Assembly: GCA_025060105.1 (NCBI GenBank)
Contig: JANXCS010000003.1
Span: 83,341 to 147,340 of the forward strand
Source: Pseudothermotoga sp.
GTDB lineage: Bacteria; Thermotogota; Thermotogae; Thermotogales; DSM-5069
Direction of reading: 5' to 3'
DNA: 64,000 nucleotides
The translations under genes and the position numbers were made by a program. Below are positions 1 through 8,926 of this stretch, one piece after another. Each line of letters opens with the position of its first letter. The stretch's first letter is position 1. The notes under the pieces were generated by a model. It did not search any database and was not told the origin of the DNA. It worked only from the letters and a program-made list of their open reading frames with translations.

Positions 1-160
1 CCTCTACTGAGACGAACTCGTCCGTTTCCATGAGCCTCTGTAAACTTATCAGCGGAAATTGGCCTTTGAACTGAGTGATATCGAAGTTCGTAAGATCCTG
101 CGCCAAAATCACAACCGACAAAAAGATCACCAAAAACAGAATGATCTTTTTCACAAACAT
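1..160 (-). CDS. Exported protein of unknown function, N-terminal part only
   Basis: The reading frame is open from an ATG at 160 to the left edge of the window, giving 53 residues. A GAGGTG ribosome-binding site lies directly upstream of the start. The first 21 or so residues form a typical signal peptide: MFVKK, then a hydrophobic run, ending near ILAQ. The mature part (DLTNFDITQFK...) is not one I recognise, and the remainder lies outside the window. I infer export to the periplasm or envelope. Confidence 0.7.
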   Translation of the reverse strand, partial: MFVKKIILFLVIFLSVVILAQDLTNFDITQFKGQFPLISLQRLMETDEFVSVE

Positions 161-249
161 CACCTCAATTTGATTCTATCACAATAATGAATCTCATTTG
201 ATCTAAACATGACAGAACAAAAACAAATCATTCTTGTAAATCTATTAAC

Positions 250-954
250 TTAGTAACTCTTTGGGTTTTCGAAAGGGGTGTTCATAAAACCTGAACACCG
301 ACAAATGTCTTTCAGAACACACGAACCACATCTTGGATTATTCTTTTTACAAGTTCTTTTTGCATGTTCTACGATCAGTGCGTGAAATTCTTTCATAGTA
401 TAGACATCCTCAATCACTGAGTGGAACACGCGTTGTATTTCAACATAACTTGCCTTGTCGCTCAGCAATCCAAGTCTGTTCAAAATCCTTCTGGTGTAAT
501 TATCTACAACGAAGTATGGGCGATCAAACGCATACAAAAGAATAGAATCTGCCGTTTCTGGTCCTATTCCATCCACAGCTAACAGTTCTTCTCTTTTGAG
601 GTTACTTTTGATCTTTTCAAAATCGAAGTCATACTCGGAAAGTTTTGTAAGAAGTCTTTTGAGCCTTTTCGATTTTACTCTCCAAAATCCAGCAGGCCTT
701 ATAAGTTGTGCGAGATCTTCTTCCGATATTTCCAACATTTTCTGCGGATCTAAAACACCATTCTTTTTTAGATTATCGATGGCTTTTTCCACATTCCTCC
801 AGGCTGTGTTTTGAGTGAGCACGGCTCCAACAACGATCTCAAACCAGCTCTCAGCTGGCCACCAACCTTGAGGACCATACGCTTCATAAAGCCTTTGGTA
901 GATATCTTTCAGCAGGTACAATTGAAAATCCTCCCGATCTTTGAATGCTATCAT
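250..954 (-). CDS. Endonuclease III-family DNA glycosylase, MpgII/MagIII type
   Basis: This is a helix-hairpin-helix-GPD base-excision repair glycosylase of about 234 residues with a C-terminal 4Fe-4S loop (C-x6-C-x2-C-x5-C in AKRTCKKNNPRCGSCVLKDIC). The hairpin reads VDGIGPETADSIL and is followed by FVVDNYTRRIL, which supplies the catalytic Asp. The Lys of true endonuclease III (GVGRKTA) is Glu here, so I expect a monofunctional glycosylase without lyase activity. That matches the methylpurine glycosylase II described from Thermotoga maritima and Helicobacter MagIII, so removal of alkylated purines is likely. I chose the ATG at 954. An ATG at 984 would overlap the start of the divergent DUF4438 gene; neither start has a clear ribosome-binding site. 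Confidence 0.8.
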   Translation of the reverse strand: MIAFKDREDFQLYLLKDIYQRLYEAYGPQGWWPAESWFEIVVGAVLTQNTAWRNVEKAIDNLKKNGVLDPQKMLEISEEDLAQLIRPAGFWRVKSKRLKRLLTKLSEYDFDFEKIKSNLKREELLAVDGIGPETADSILLYAFDRPYFVVDNYTRRILNRLGLLSDKASYVEIQRVFHSVIEDVYTMKEFHALIVEHAKRTCKKNNPRCGSCVLKDICRCSGFMNTPFENPKSY

Positions 955-974
955 AAACGTAGGAGGTGAAAAAA

Positions 975-1856
975 GTGAGAACAAACAAAGAAAAGTTAGT
1001 CATGATCTCCGTGCAAGGAACGATCGTGAAACCCGAACACACAGGAAGGCATGCCGTTGCACACGATGGTAAACCCTTCATGCTTCCTGGAACGGGTGGT
1101 ATCACTTATAACGTGAAGGTGGGTGATCCTGCTTTCGGTTGGGCTGCAGATCACGTTGAACCGGGAGTTTCCACGATCCTCGATCAAGAAAAACGCGAAT
1201 CTGGTCCAAACAAAGGTTACAATTTTTACGCATGTATCGGTAATGAAGCGAGAGTTGTGACAGGAGATGCCAAGGGGGCGAAGGGTGTAGTTACTGGCCA
1301 TCATGGTGGGGCAGAGCACGTTTTGATAGACTTTCCTGATGAAGTCTTAGAAAAGTTGACACTCGATGATAAGATCCTCATAAAGGCTTTCGGTCAAGGC
1401 TTAGAATTGCTCGATTATCCTGATGTTCACGTGTATAACATTGACCCAAATCTCTTTGAAAAACTCGGAATAGTTGAGAAAAACGGTAAATTGCTCGTTC
1501 CAGTCGTAGCCGTCGTGCCTTCGTATTTGATGGGTTCTGGCATCGGTTCAACGAGCATGGGCACAGGTGATTACGATATCATGACGGCAGATCGAGAAGC
1601 TCTGAAGGAAAACAACTTAATGAACCTTCGCTTTGGAGATATTGTTTTTATTCAAGATCATGATAACAGCTATGGTCGTTGCTACCGAAAAGGTGCGGCA
1701 AGCGTTGGGGTGATCATTCACAGTGATTGCAAATATGCAGGTCATGGCCCTGGCGTGACCATATTCATGACATGCGCAAAACCGTTGATCGAACCAGTCA
1801 TAGATGCAGATGCGAACATAGGTAAAATACTGAAAATTGGTAGATATAGAGGATGA
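975..1856 (+). CDS. DUF4438 domain-containing protein
   Basis: This 293-residue soluble protein resembles the conserved DUF4438 family found in Thermotogales and other anaerobes; its biochemical role is not known to me. Gly-rich and His-rich segments are conserved-looking (GRHAVAHDGKPFMLPGTGG, GHHGGAEH, MGSGIGSTSMGTGDYD). The start is the GTG at 975, set 6 nt after a perfect AGGAGGTG. An in-frame GTG at 966 lies inside that ribosome-binding site and is unlikely. The gene is divergent from the glycosylase with almost no spacer, and it ends at a strong terminator. Confidence 0.75.
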   Translation: MRTNKEKLVMISVQGTIVKPEHTGRHAVAHDGKPFMLPGTGGITYNVKVGDPAFGWAADHVEPGVSTILDQEKRESGPNKGYNFYACIGNEARVVTGDAKGAKGVVTGHHGGAEHVLIDFPDEVLEKLTLDDKILIKAFGQGLELLDYPDVHVYNIDPNLFEKLGIVEKNGKLLVPVVAVVPSYLMGSGIGSTSMGTGDYDIMTADREALKENNLMNLRFGDIVFIQDHDNSYGRCYRKGAASVGVIIHSDCKYAGHGPGVTIFMTCAKPLIEPVIDADANIGKILKIGRYRG

Positions 1857-1867
1857 TTTTTTTTAAA

Positions 1868-1897
1868 AAGCCCCATCTTGTTGCAAAGATGGGGCTT
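1868..1897. terminator. Bidirectional rho-independent terminator
   Basis: A 12-bp perfect stem (AAGCCCCATCTT paired with AAGATGGGGCTT) with a short loop lies between the convergent DUF4438 gene and the cupin isomerase gene. Runs of A/T flank both sides, so it can end transcription from either direction. Confidence 0.85.
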
Positions 1898-1901
1898 GAT
1901 T

Positions 1902-2435
1902 TTACACCAAGACGAATCCATCGTTTTGACGGAAGACTCTTTTTTGGAAGCCAGATTCTTCAACTGTCACGTAATCGTGCCCAGCGTTGGCTGGATAAAC
2001 TGCGAAGAACACCAACGGTTCATCTGAGATGTTCACCGATCTGTGAGCCCAAAATGGTGGAATATAAACTGCTTTATTCTTCTCTATGGGCACCGTCTCG
2101 AAATCTCCCGATTTTGTTTGGCACAATATCAATCCCTTACCACCCAAACCGTAGTACACTTCGGCCGTATCTTCAATGACATGGAAATGACCTTTAGTCA
2201 TGAAATATTCGCCTTGAACCGTTCCTGGGTGAACAACCGTTATTAAGAAAATGAGTTCACCCTCTCTTTCAGACACCGGCACTTCAAACACTTCATAAAT
2301 AATAGGATTTTGTCTCTCAAGGTTTGGATCACGCTTTAAAAATATGTTTTTCACGTCACAATATCTTCTTACGATATGTCGTCCTACAAAACTTTTTAAG
2401 TCGTTCAGATCGAACAAGACTGAGAATGGTCTCAT
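1902..2435 (-). CDS. Cupin-type (archaeal-type) glucose-6-phosphate isomerase family protein
   Basis: At 177 residues this is a single-cupin protein with the signature of the metal-dependent phosphoglucose isomerases first known from Euryarchaeota. It has HPGTVQGEYFMTKGHFH, the Glu of DTAEVYYGLGG and a later His in PPFWAHRSVN, which together would bind the metal. Family members interconvert glucose-6-P and fructose-6-P. It is the last gene of a carbohydrate operon with a kinase and an FSA-like aldolase, so its true substrate may be another aldose/ketose phosphate. The start ATG follows GAGAGGTGG. A bacterial genome of this type would normally also carry a standard Pgi, which suggests a pathway-specific role. 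Confidence 0.8.
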   Translation of the reverse strand: MRPFSVLFDLNDLKSFVGRHIVRRYCDVKNIFLKRDPNLERQNPIIYEVFEVPVSEREGELIFLITVVHPGTVQGEYFMTKGHFHVIEDTAEVYYGLGGKGLILCQTKSGDFETVPIEKNKAVYIPPFWAHRSVNISDEPLVFFAVYPANAGHDYVTVEESGFQKRVFRQNDGFVLV

Positions 2436-2448
2436 TTCTTGCCACCTC

Positions 2449-3888
2449 TCAGTAATCGATCCTCACATGTTTGAGTAAGAGGTACTGTTCATAGGCGTGA
2501 TGGGAATTTTCAACACCAAAGCCACTCTGTTTCCAGCCACCGTACGGATATGCGAATTCTCCTCCAACAACATTGTTTACGCCAACTGTGCCACATTGTA
2601 AGAGCATGGAAGCTCTGAGAGCCTTGGTCAAATCTTTCGTGTAAACGTACGCAACCAAACCATAATCCGTATCGTTTGCCATCGAGATGGCTTCGTCGAA
2701 AGATTCAAAAACCATTATAGGTGCGGTTGGTCCAAACATCTCCTCTTTGACAACTTTCATGGTGTGATCTGTCTCAACCAAAACCGTTGGTTCGTAGAAA
2801 TAACCCTTTTCAAATTTATCCCCCGACGGTTTTTTTCCACCATACAGAACCTTTGCACCCTTTTCCAATGCTTCTTTAACAGCGCTCTCCACCCTCCTCC
2901 ATCCTTCAAGAGTCGTGAGTGGACCCATAGTCACGCCTTCTTCTAAACCATTACCAACCTTGATCTTCTTGGTTTCTTCGAGAAAAACATCGACAAAATC
3001 AGAAAATATGGATTTATGTACGTACATTCTGTTAACGGCATTGCATATCTGACCTGCGTTTCTGAACGATCTTCGTACGCCATCCTTTGCAGCGATCGAT
3101 ACGTCAGCATCTTCAAAGACTATCATTGGACAGTTACCACCAAGCTCTAAGGTGAGTTTTTTGACGGTTTTTGATGCTTCACTCATCACGTGCTTTCCAA
3201 CATCGGTACTACCTGTGAAAGCTATCTTCGAGATCAAAGGATGACTTATTAGTACCTCGCCAACTTCCTTGTTTGTCCCAGTGACGACGTTCAAAACCCC
3301 GGCAGGTAATCCCGCTTCTAAGAAGCATTTGACTAATTCGAGTGTTGACAGTGGGGTATAAGATGAGGGTTTGGCAACCACTGTGCATCCGACTGCTAGG
3401 GCTGGCCCAACTTTCCATGATAAAAGAAGCAATGGATAATTCCACGGTACTATGGCGGCAACAACACCCACAGGTTGCTTAAGAACCAAGCTGAGTCTGT
3501 TGTTTTTCTCTGTGGAATAAGTCTCACCCAACACACTCAGAATATTATCTGCGAAATATTCTATAGAATCCAAGCTTGCCTTAACCTCTTCTTTAGCTTC
3601 ACTGAAAGGCTTTCCCTGTTCCAGTGTCAACAACTTTGCGATTTCATTCTGACGCTCTCGAGCCACCTTCACTGCTTGTCTCAGAATTTCGGCTCTCTTG
3701 CTTGGACCTGTGTTGCTCCAAACCTTGAACGCTTCGTATGACGATCTTATGGCCTGTTCAGTTTCCTCAACCGTAAGTGAAGGAACCTCACCAACTACTT
3801 GTTCAGTGTTTGCTGGATTCCTCACTGGGATGGTTCTGCCCGAGGACGATTCCACAAATTTGTTATTGATGATGCACTTATAGATCAT
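2449..3888 (-). CDS. NAD(P)-dependent aldehyde dehydrogenase
   Basis: This 479-residue enzyme has the full aldehyde dehydrogenase fold: the cofactor segment (PWNYP, KPSSYTPLS, FTGSTDVGK), the general-base Glu248 in LELGGNCP and catalytic Cys282 in GQICNAVNR. It should oxidise an aldehyde to a carboxylate. Members with this sequence type include succinate-semialdehyde, lactaldehyde and glycolaldehyde dehydrogenases, and the substrate cannot be fixed from sequence. It is in the same operon as an FSA-like aldolase, so the likely substrate is the aldehyde released by that aldol cleavage. AAGGAGGAATAAACA precedes the ATG. Confidence 0.85.
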   Translation of the reverse strand: MIYKCIINNKFVESSSGRTIPVRNPANTEQVVGEVPSLTVEETEQAIRSSYEAFKVWSNTGPSKRAEILRQAVKVARERQNEIAKLLTLEQGKPFSEAKEEVKASLDSIEYFADNILSVLGETYSTEKNNRLSLVLKQPVGVVAAIVPWNYPLLLLSWKVGPALAVGCTVVAKPSSYTPLSTLELVKCFLEAGLPAGVLNVVTGTNKEVGEVLISHPLISKIAFTGSTDVGKHVMSEASKTVKKLTLELGGNCPMIVFEDADVSIAAKDGVRRSFRNAGQICNAVNRMYVHKSIFSDFVDVFLEETKKIKVGNGLEEGVTMGPLTTLEGWRRVESAVKEALEKGAKVLYGGKKPSGDKFEKGYFYEPTVLVETDHTMKVVKEEMFGPTAPIMVFESFDEAISMANDTDYGLVAYVYTKDLTKALRASMLLQCGTVGVNNVVGGEFAYPYGGWKQSGFGVENSHHAYEQYLLLKHVRIDY

Positions 3889-3904
3889 TGTTTATTCCTC
3901 CTTA

Positions 3905-4741
3905 TCAACGCCCGTTGAACGTTCTGTTGAGAGTTTTGGTCAACTTGGATTCTTTGTTGAGAACCTGTTCCAACTCGTCAGTTTCGATGTTGGAAGTTTT
4001 AAACAAACGTGTCACGAACCTGGCTCTATCGGCACGATGTTTGGCTTCGTAATACTCTACCGGAACATTGTTGTGTGTGTAAGTTATGCTTCTCAGAAAG
4101 ATCAATGGTGATCCCCTATCTATCCAAAGTAACTTGGCATCCTCTGAGCTCGCTGAAATTGCCTCGATGGTTCTTTCACCCCATACGAGCTCGATCTTGT
4201 ACTTTGTTTCCAATATTTCATACAGTGATCGGTTTTCGAGGTCTTCATCGAGGAGATCTGGACAAAACTTTCGTGGTATATAGTTAACGACAATCAAAAT
4301 AGGTTCATCCTTGACAAATCTCAGTCTTTGAAGTTCCACGATCTCGTCGCCTATGTTCAGATCTAGATAATAAGCCAACAATTCATTTGCTTTTACCAAC
4401 CTCTTTGATAAAATCTTGGTTCTAGGTTCTAATCCTTGAGACTTCATATCCGCATGGAAACCTGTGAGCCTTGATACCAGATATTCGTTTATTTTCGGCC
4501 TGATCACTACCGTGCCAACACCTCGTCTTCTTTTGATCACACCTCGGTTCACTAGATCGTTTAGAGCTTGACGGACGACTATACGACTGACGCCGAAAGC
4601 TTCACACAACTCTTTCTCGGTTGGTAACATATCGCCAGGTTTTAAATTCTTAGAGATCCACCTCAGAAGTATGCTCTCAATTTGGTAGTACAAAGGTACG
4701 GGAGAATCTTTGTTCACAGGTTCCAGCGGATGAAATTTCAC
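3905..4741 (-). CDS. GntR/HutC-family transcriptional regulator
   Basis: The N-terminal third is a GntR winged helix-turn-helix (YYQIESILLRWI...GDMLPTEKELCEAFGVSRIVVRQALNDLVNRGVIKRRRGVGTVV). The C-terminal part is a UTRA ligand domain typical of the HutC subfamily, which binds small phosphorylated sugars or amino-acid derivatives. The GTG at 4741 is preferred as start, 8 nt after GGGAGG. The gene lies inside the operon it probably controls, between the reductase and the dehydrogenase, so autoregulation is likely. A GTTATAAC palindrome at 11614-11621 beside the operon promoter is one candidate site. Confidence 0.85.
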   Translation of the reverse strand: MKFHPLEPVNKDSPVPLYYQIESILLRWISKNLKPGDMLPTEKELCEAFGVSRIVVRQALNDLVNRGVIKRRRGVGTVVIRPKINEYLVSRLTGFHADMKSQGLEPRTKILSKRLVKANELLAYYLDLNIGDEIVELQRLRFVKDEPILIVVNYIPRKFCPDLLDEDLENRSLYEILETKYKIELVWGERTIEAISASSEDAKLLWIDRGSPLIFLRSITYTHNNVPVEYYEAKHRADRARFVTRLFKTSNIETDELEQVLNKESKLTKTLNRTFNGR

Positions 4742-4765
4742 CCCTTCGCCTCCCAATATACTATG

Positions 4766-5743
4766 TTAATCAATAACGTTCATTTCTTGAACAACTTTTT
4801 CAATTTCATTGTAAATTTCATCGCTCAACTCCCAGTCGATTGCCTTCACGTTTTCCTCGACTTCTTCGGGACCAGTAGCACCTGCAATGATCGAAGTTAC
4901 CTCCTCGTGTTTGATGAGCCAGTTGAGACTCAAATGAGTTAGGGGTTTGTCGAACTTGGATGCCAAAGTTTTCAGTTTATTTGCAGCGGCGATGTATCTT
5001 TTGTAGTTCTCACCGGTCAATTTAGGATTTGCTGAGCGTACATCCGTGAAGGATTCATTGTCTGACAACTTGCCAGTCAGCACACCTTGCATGAGGGGAC
5101 TGTACGGGAAGAAAGCCAAACCGTTTTTCTTACAGAACGGTAGAACTTCACTTTCGGTACGATACTCGAGTGGTATGTTGTGATAACTTTTTGGATTTCG
5201 TTCAAACAGATTGTATAAACCTTGCATACTGCTTATGTGCGGCAATAAACGTTGAGCGGTATCTACTGAGAAGTTTGACAAACCAATGTATCTGATTTTA
5301 CCTTGCTCTTTCAGTTTGAGCATGGCTTCCATCGTTTCCTCAATTGGTGTGTTAGGATCTGGCCAATGCAACTGATAAAGATCGACATAATCAACTTTGA
5401 GCCTCTTTAAACTAGCATCTATCTCTGTCATGATGCTCTCTTTGCTCAAACATCTTTTTATTCTGCCTTGTTGGTCCCATATCAAACCACATTTTGTCGC
5501 TATAATGATCTTGTCGCGAGGAAAACCCTTGATGGCTTTCCCAAGAATTTCTTCTGCGTGACCGAATCCGTAGACGGGCGCCACATCGAAAAAGTTGACT
5601 CCCAATTCTAGCGCTTTATGAACGGTTTTAATTGAGTTCTCATCACTGGAGTTTCTCCAAACGCTCGGGCCTGATAATCCCCAACAGCCCAACCCTATTA
5701 CTGATACCTTCACTGGAAATTTTTCAGTGCTCCTGTACCTCAT
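4766..5743 (-). CDS. Aldo/keto reductase
   Basis: This 325-residue TIM-barrel oxidoreductase shows the family signatures: GVNFFDVAPVYGFGHAEEILGKA (catalytic Asp and Tyr), IIATKCGL with the catalytic Lys, the His in YQLHWPDP, and the C-terminal nucleotide-binding part SIIAGATGPEEVEENV. It should reduce or oxidise a sugar-like carbonyl with NADPH/NADH. The start ATG overlaps the kinase stop as ATGA, so the two are translationally coupled. Within the operon it may provide the reductive or isomerising step before phosphorylation; that is inference. Confidence 0.85.
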   Translation of the reverse strand: MRYRSTEKFPVKVSVIGLGCWGLSGPSVWRNSSDENSIKTVHKALELGVNFFDVAPVYGFGHAEEILGKAIKGFPRDKIIIATKCGLIWDQQGRIKRCLSKESIMTEIDASLKRLKVDYVDLYQLHWPDPNTPIEETMEAMLKLKEQGKIRYIGLSNFSVDTAQRLLPHISSMQGLYNLFERNPKSYHNIPLEYRTESEVLPFCKKNGLAFFPYSPLMQGVLTGKLSDNESFTDVRSANPKLTGENYKRYIAAANKLKTLASKFDKPLTHLSLNWLIKHEEVTSIIAGATGPEEVEENVKAIDWELSDEIYNEIEKVVQEMNVID

Positions 5744-7290
5744 CGATCTTCCTCCTTCCTGGGTTTTTGTAGGGTTGCCAACTCATCGAACACGTTTATT
5801 AAAGATTGATAACTTTTCTCAAATAATTCATAGAGTTTCTCATAGATTTCCCAATGAATTTGCTTTGGCTCAATGGTGATGACATCTTTTACAAAGCTTT
5901 TTGCTTCTTTCAAACTTATCATCTCAGCTCCTATCGCACCAGTTATAGCTGCTCCTATCGATGTAGCTTCCGCAGGATACTGAGGAACCGTCACAACCTT
6001 TTGAAAAATGTCTGAAATTATCTGTCTCCAGTTACGACCTTTGGCTCCTCCCCCGATCAATCGGATTTTTTCGAACTTGAAACCACCAACTTTTTCAAAG
6101 ATGTCGAGTATGATCTTCAAGTTCATCGAGACACCTTCCAAAACCGCCCTCAACAAATCAGCTTTATTGTGTAACACTGAAAGTCCAATGAAAGCGCCCC
6201 TCGCATTCACGTTCCAACGGGGACTTCTCTCTCCAAGTAAATACGGAAGAAAAATCAATCCCTTTGCCCCTGGTTCAGTGTTGTCGAGGATATCATCCAA
6301 GATCGTGTAAACATCCAGATGAAGATCTCGAGCAACTTTGCTTTCCAAATCACACACAGTGTTTTTGATCCACTGATAGGCTCCCCCTCCGCTTTGCATC
6401 GTACCAGTCGGGCAGAAAAAGCCGGGCACAGGATAGAAAAAGTTGAATGTTCTCGCAAATGGATCAAAGAAAGGTTCATTAGAACAAGTACTGATCCAAC
6501 TCGATGAACCAAGGTAAAGGTAGGCTTCCGTTGAATCGAAAACCCCAGCTCCCACAGTAGCACATGGGCCATCTCCAGCGCCTCTGACCACCAGCGTTTT
6601 TGGAGAGAGCCCCACTTCTTTCGCAACTTTCGGTAGAACATTGCCAACGATCTTTATAGAATCTGTGGCTTCTGGGAGCTTTTCTAGATCCAAACCGAGG
6701 GCTGATACGAGTTTTTCTGACCAACGCTTCTTCTTTATGTCGAAAATATCACTCATAGAAGCGTCGGAGAAATCTGTTCCAAAAGCGCCGGTGAGTTTAT
6801 ACACAATGAAATCTTTAGGGAAAAGGAATTTATGAGTTCTTTTGTATACCTCTGGTTCATTTTCTTTAATCCAAGCGATTTTTGGTCCAAAGTATGTAGG
6901 GGTGATTCTACCACCAGTGATGAGATAAACTTCGTTGTTCCCAACCGCCTGTTCTAGCTTTCTAGCTTGCTCGACACTCCTTTGATCGGCCCATATGATG
7001 GCTCTTCTGAGCACGTTACCTTCCTCATCCAGTGGTACCACTCCCATCATCTGTCCACTGAAACTCACACATTTTACTTGCTCCGGTTCTAGTTTGGTTT
7101 CCAAAAGTAATTTAGTGGTTGTCACTTTCACCGAATGCCACCATTGCTCTGGGTCTTGCTCAACCCAGTTGATAGCTGGATAAAAAGTTTCGTAAGGATA
7201 GAAGGAGCTGGCCAAAAGCTTTCCATCCGTTCTAAAGAGAGTCGCTTTGTTGCCTGTGGTTCCAAGATCGTATGCAATTATGTATTCCAC
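5740..7290 (-). CDS. FGGY-family carbohydrate kinase (xylulokinase-like)
   Basis: The protein has the FGGY/actin-type kinase layout: the phosphate-1 loop IAYDLGTTGNKATLF, the SGQMMGVVPLDEEG and IIWADQRS segments of sugar binding, GAGDGPCATVGAGV, and the adenosine motif LIGGGAKGRNW. It most resembles the xylulokinase branch and would use ATP to phosphorylate a ketose or polyol. The start is set at GTG 7290, after GAGGTGG; the longer frame to 7368 overlaps the upstream aldolase gene. This gives 516 residues, the usual family size. The exact sugar is not determined. Confidence 0.82.
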   Translation of the reverse strand: MEYIIAYDLGTTGNKATLFRTDGKLLASSFYPYETFYPAINWVEQDPEQWWHSVKVTTTKLLLETKLEPEQVKCVSFSGQMMGVVPLDEEGNVLRRAIIWADQRSVEQARKLEQAVGNNEVYLITGGRITPTYFGPKIAWIKENEPEVYKRTHKFLFPKDFIVYKLTGAFGTDFSDASMSDIFDIKKKRWSEKLVSALGLDLEKLPEATDSIKIVGNVLPKVAKEVGLSPKTLVVRGAGDGPCATVGAGVFDSTEAYLYLGSSSWISTCSNEPFFDPFARTFNFFYPVPGFFCPTGTMQSGGGAYQWIKNTVCDLESKVARDLHLDVYTILDDILDNTEPGAKGLIFLPYLLGERSPRWNVNARGAFIGLSVLHNKADLLRAVLEGVSMNLKIILDIFEKVGGFKFEKIRLIGGGAKGRNWRQIISDIFQKVVTVPQYPAEATSIGAAITGAIGAEMISLKEAKSFVKDVITIEPKQIHWEIYEKLYELFEKSYQSLINVFDELATLQKPRKEEDR

Positions 7291-7312
7291 TGATACCACC
7301 TCTGCGAAATAA

Positions 7313-7951
7313 TCATGGAAAATTTCGAACAAGTTTTGCAAAATCCCTACTGAATTCGAAGGCGTCATTCAAGGCCATTTCATCCTCTTGAAGTAGCCGT
7401 TCAAACAACTCTACCGGTACTGTCAGATGGGTCGCTCCAACGTTGATTGCTTCAATCACCTGTTCAATTGTTTTCAAACTCGCCACTATGACCGTCAATT
7501 CTCCTTCAGTTTTGTTTATCATCGAAATGAAACAGGACAATTTTTCGCGTGGGTCAAAACCTTTTTTCGAAGATCTATCAAAATAAAAGGCCACATAATT
7601 GACTCCAAAAAGAACCGCGCTAACAATTTGTTGAGGAGTGTAGACTGCCGTGGCACAGACACGAAATCCGGCTTTTTTGAAAGTCAGAGCAAGATCGTAT
7701 TTATTCCGGATCCAAGGCAACTTAATAACGAATTTGTTTGGATCGATTAAGCTGAGGATCGATTCGTCAAATGTTTCTAAATGAACGAAGATTTCAGGTA
7801 CTTTCGCCAACTTGAGTCTCTCAATTACTTCTTCGATGGTTTCACCAGGTCGATCTCTGAGAATGATGGTTGGATTCGTCGTGATACCTAAATTGAAATC
7901 TTCAGCTATTTTTATTGCCGTTTCACTGCAACCATCTATGTAGAGTTTCAC
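7313..7951 (-). CDS. Transaldolase / fructose-6-phosphate aldolase (FSA)-like protein
   Basis: At 212 residues this is a small transaldolase-family TIM barrel. It keeps the N-terminal YID aspartate, the TTNPT motif, the Schiff-base Lys in FVIKLPWI, and an FSA-like segment ATAVYTPQQIVSAVLFGVNYVAFYF that carries the Tyr used by FSA. It is therefore closer to F6P aldolase/TalC than to classical transaldolase, and distinct from the sulfofructose-type enzyme at 54625. It likely cleaves or forms an aldol with dihydroxyacetone. The start is a GTG at 7951, 3 nt after the permease stop. Confidence 0.75.
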   Translation of the reverse strand: MKLYIDGCSETAIKIAEDFNLGITTNPTIILRDRPGETIEEVIERLKLAKVPEIFVHLETFDESILSLIDPNKFVIKLPWIRNKYDLALTFKKAGFRVCATAVYTPQQIVSAVLFGVNYVAFYFDRSSKKGFDPREKLSCFISMINKTEGELTVIVASLKTIEQVIEAINVGATHLTVPVELFERLLQEDEMALNDAFEFSRDFAKLVRNFP

Positions 7952-7954
7952 AGC

Positions 7955-8926
7955 TTATCCCCTCTTCGCTTTGATGTATTGGTCAAAGAATACTGCGGCT
8001 ATTATGATCAAACCGATCATCATCTGCATGACAAACGGGTCTATTCCGAGCAGGTTCCCCCCATTCCTCAGTGTTTGAATCAGGATTGCTCCTATGACTG
8101 TTCCGAGTGCAGTCCCTACCCCACCACTCAGGCTCGCTCCACCTATTACAACGGAAGCTATTGCATCGAGCTCATAGCCTTGACCAGCTGTTGGAACACC
8201 GGCAGCGAGTCTAGAAGCAAGCATTAAACCTGCCACACCGCTTAGAAAACCTGAAACTGCGTAGGCAAATAGATAGTTCAATCTCAGATTCACACCGGAA
8301 AGTCTTGCAGCTTCTCTGTTGCTACCAATAGCATACAAATTCCTTCCAAACTTTGTGTATTTGAGAACGATCCCTGAGATCAAAGCTATAGCCAACCACA
8401 ACCAAACGAGTGCAGGCACGTCCAAAAAGATCATGGAAGCAAAATTCGTAAAACCTCGAGGCAATCCTGTGATCATTCTTCCACCTGAGATGTACATCAC
8501 CAACCCTCTGACAAACGTCATGACACCGAGAGTGGCTATGAAAGGAGGTATCTTCATATCGTACACTGCAAAACCATTCGCTAAGCCAAGCAAAATTGAA
8601 ACGGAAAGTGCTATCAAAATCGCCTGAACGCTCGAAAGTTGATAATCCAGTCTGTTTGAAGTTAGCATCGCATAGACCATCCCTGAAATACCAACTATCG
8701 CGCCCACCGATAGATCTATTCCACCTGTGATGATCACGAACAACATGGCAAGCGCTACAACACCATTTATGGATGTTTGCCGTAGCAAGTTGGTTATGTT
8801 TCCAAAAGACAGGAAGGCACCTTTCGTGGCAACGGCGAGCAACACGACGAGGACAGCGAATATCAAAAGCAAATTTTTCTCACTAAAAGTTGTAAACCCT
8901 TTGAACACAGAGGCGCGATCTTTCAC
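7955..8926 (-). CDS. Ribose-type ABC sugar transporter, permease
   Basis: A 323-residue RbsC/AraH-type inner-membrane permease with about eight to ten hydrophobic segments and the family loop FGRNLYAIGSNREAARLSGVN that contacts the ATPase. It would form the channel of the importer with the ATPase at 8923 and the binding protein at 10612. Its start overlaps the ATPase stop (ATGA), and the gene lies directly upstream of the aldolase, so uptake and catabolism are one unit. Confidence 0.88.
   Translation of the reverse strand: MKDRASVFKGFTTFSEKNLLLIFAVLVVLLAVATKGAFLSFGNITNLLRQTSINGVVALAMLFVIITGGIDLSVGAIVGISGMVYAMLTSNRLDYQLSSVQAILIALSVSILLGLANGFAVYDMKIPPFIATLGVMTFVRGLVMYISGGRMITGLPRGFTNFASMIFLDVPALVWLWLAIALISGIVLKYTKFGRNLYAIGSNREAARLSGVNLRLNYLFAYAVSGFLSGVAGLMLASRLAAGVPTAGQGYELDAIASVVIGGASLSGGVGTALGTVIGAILIQTLRNGGNLLGIDPFVMQMMIGLIIIAAVFFDQYIKAKRG

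Noticed and set aside
966..974. GTG 966 as start of the DUF4438 gene
   Set aside because: It overlaps the AGGAGGTG ribosome-binding site; GTG 975 has ideal spacing.
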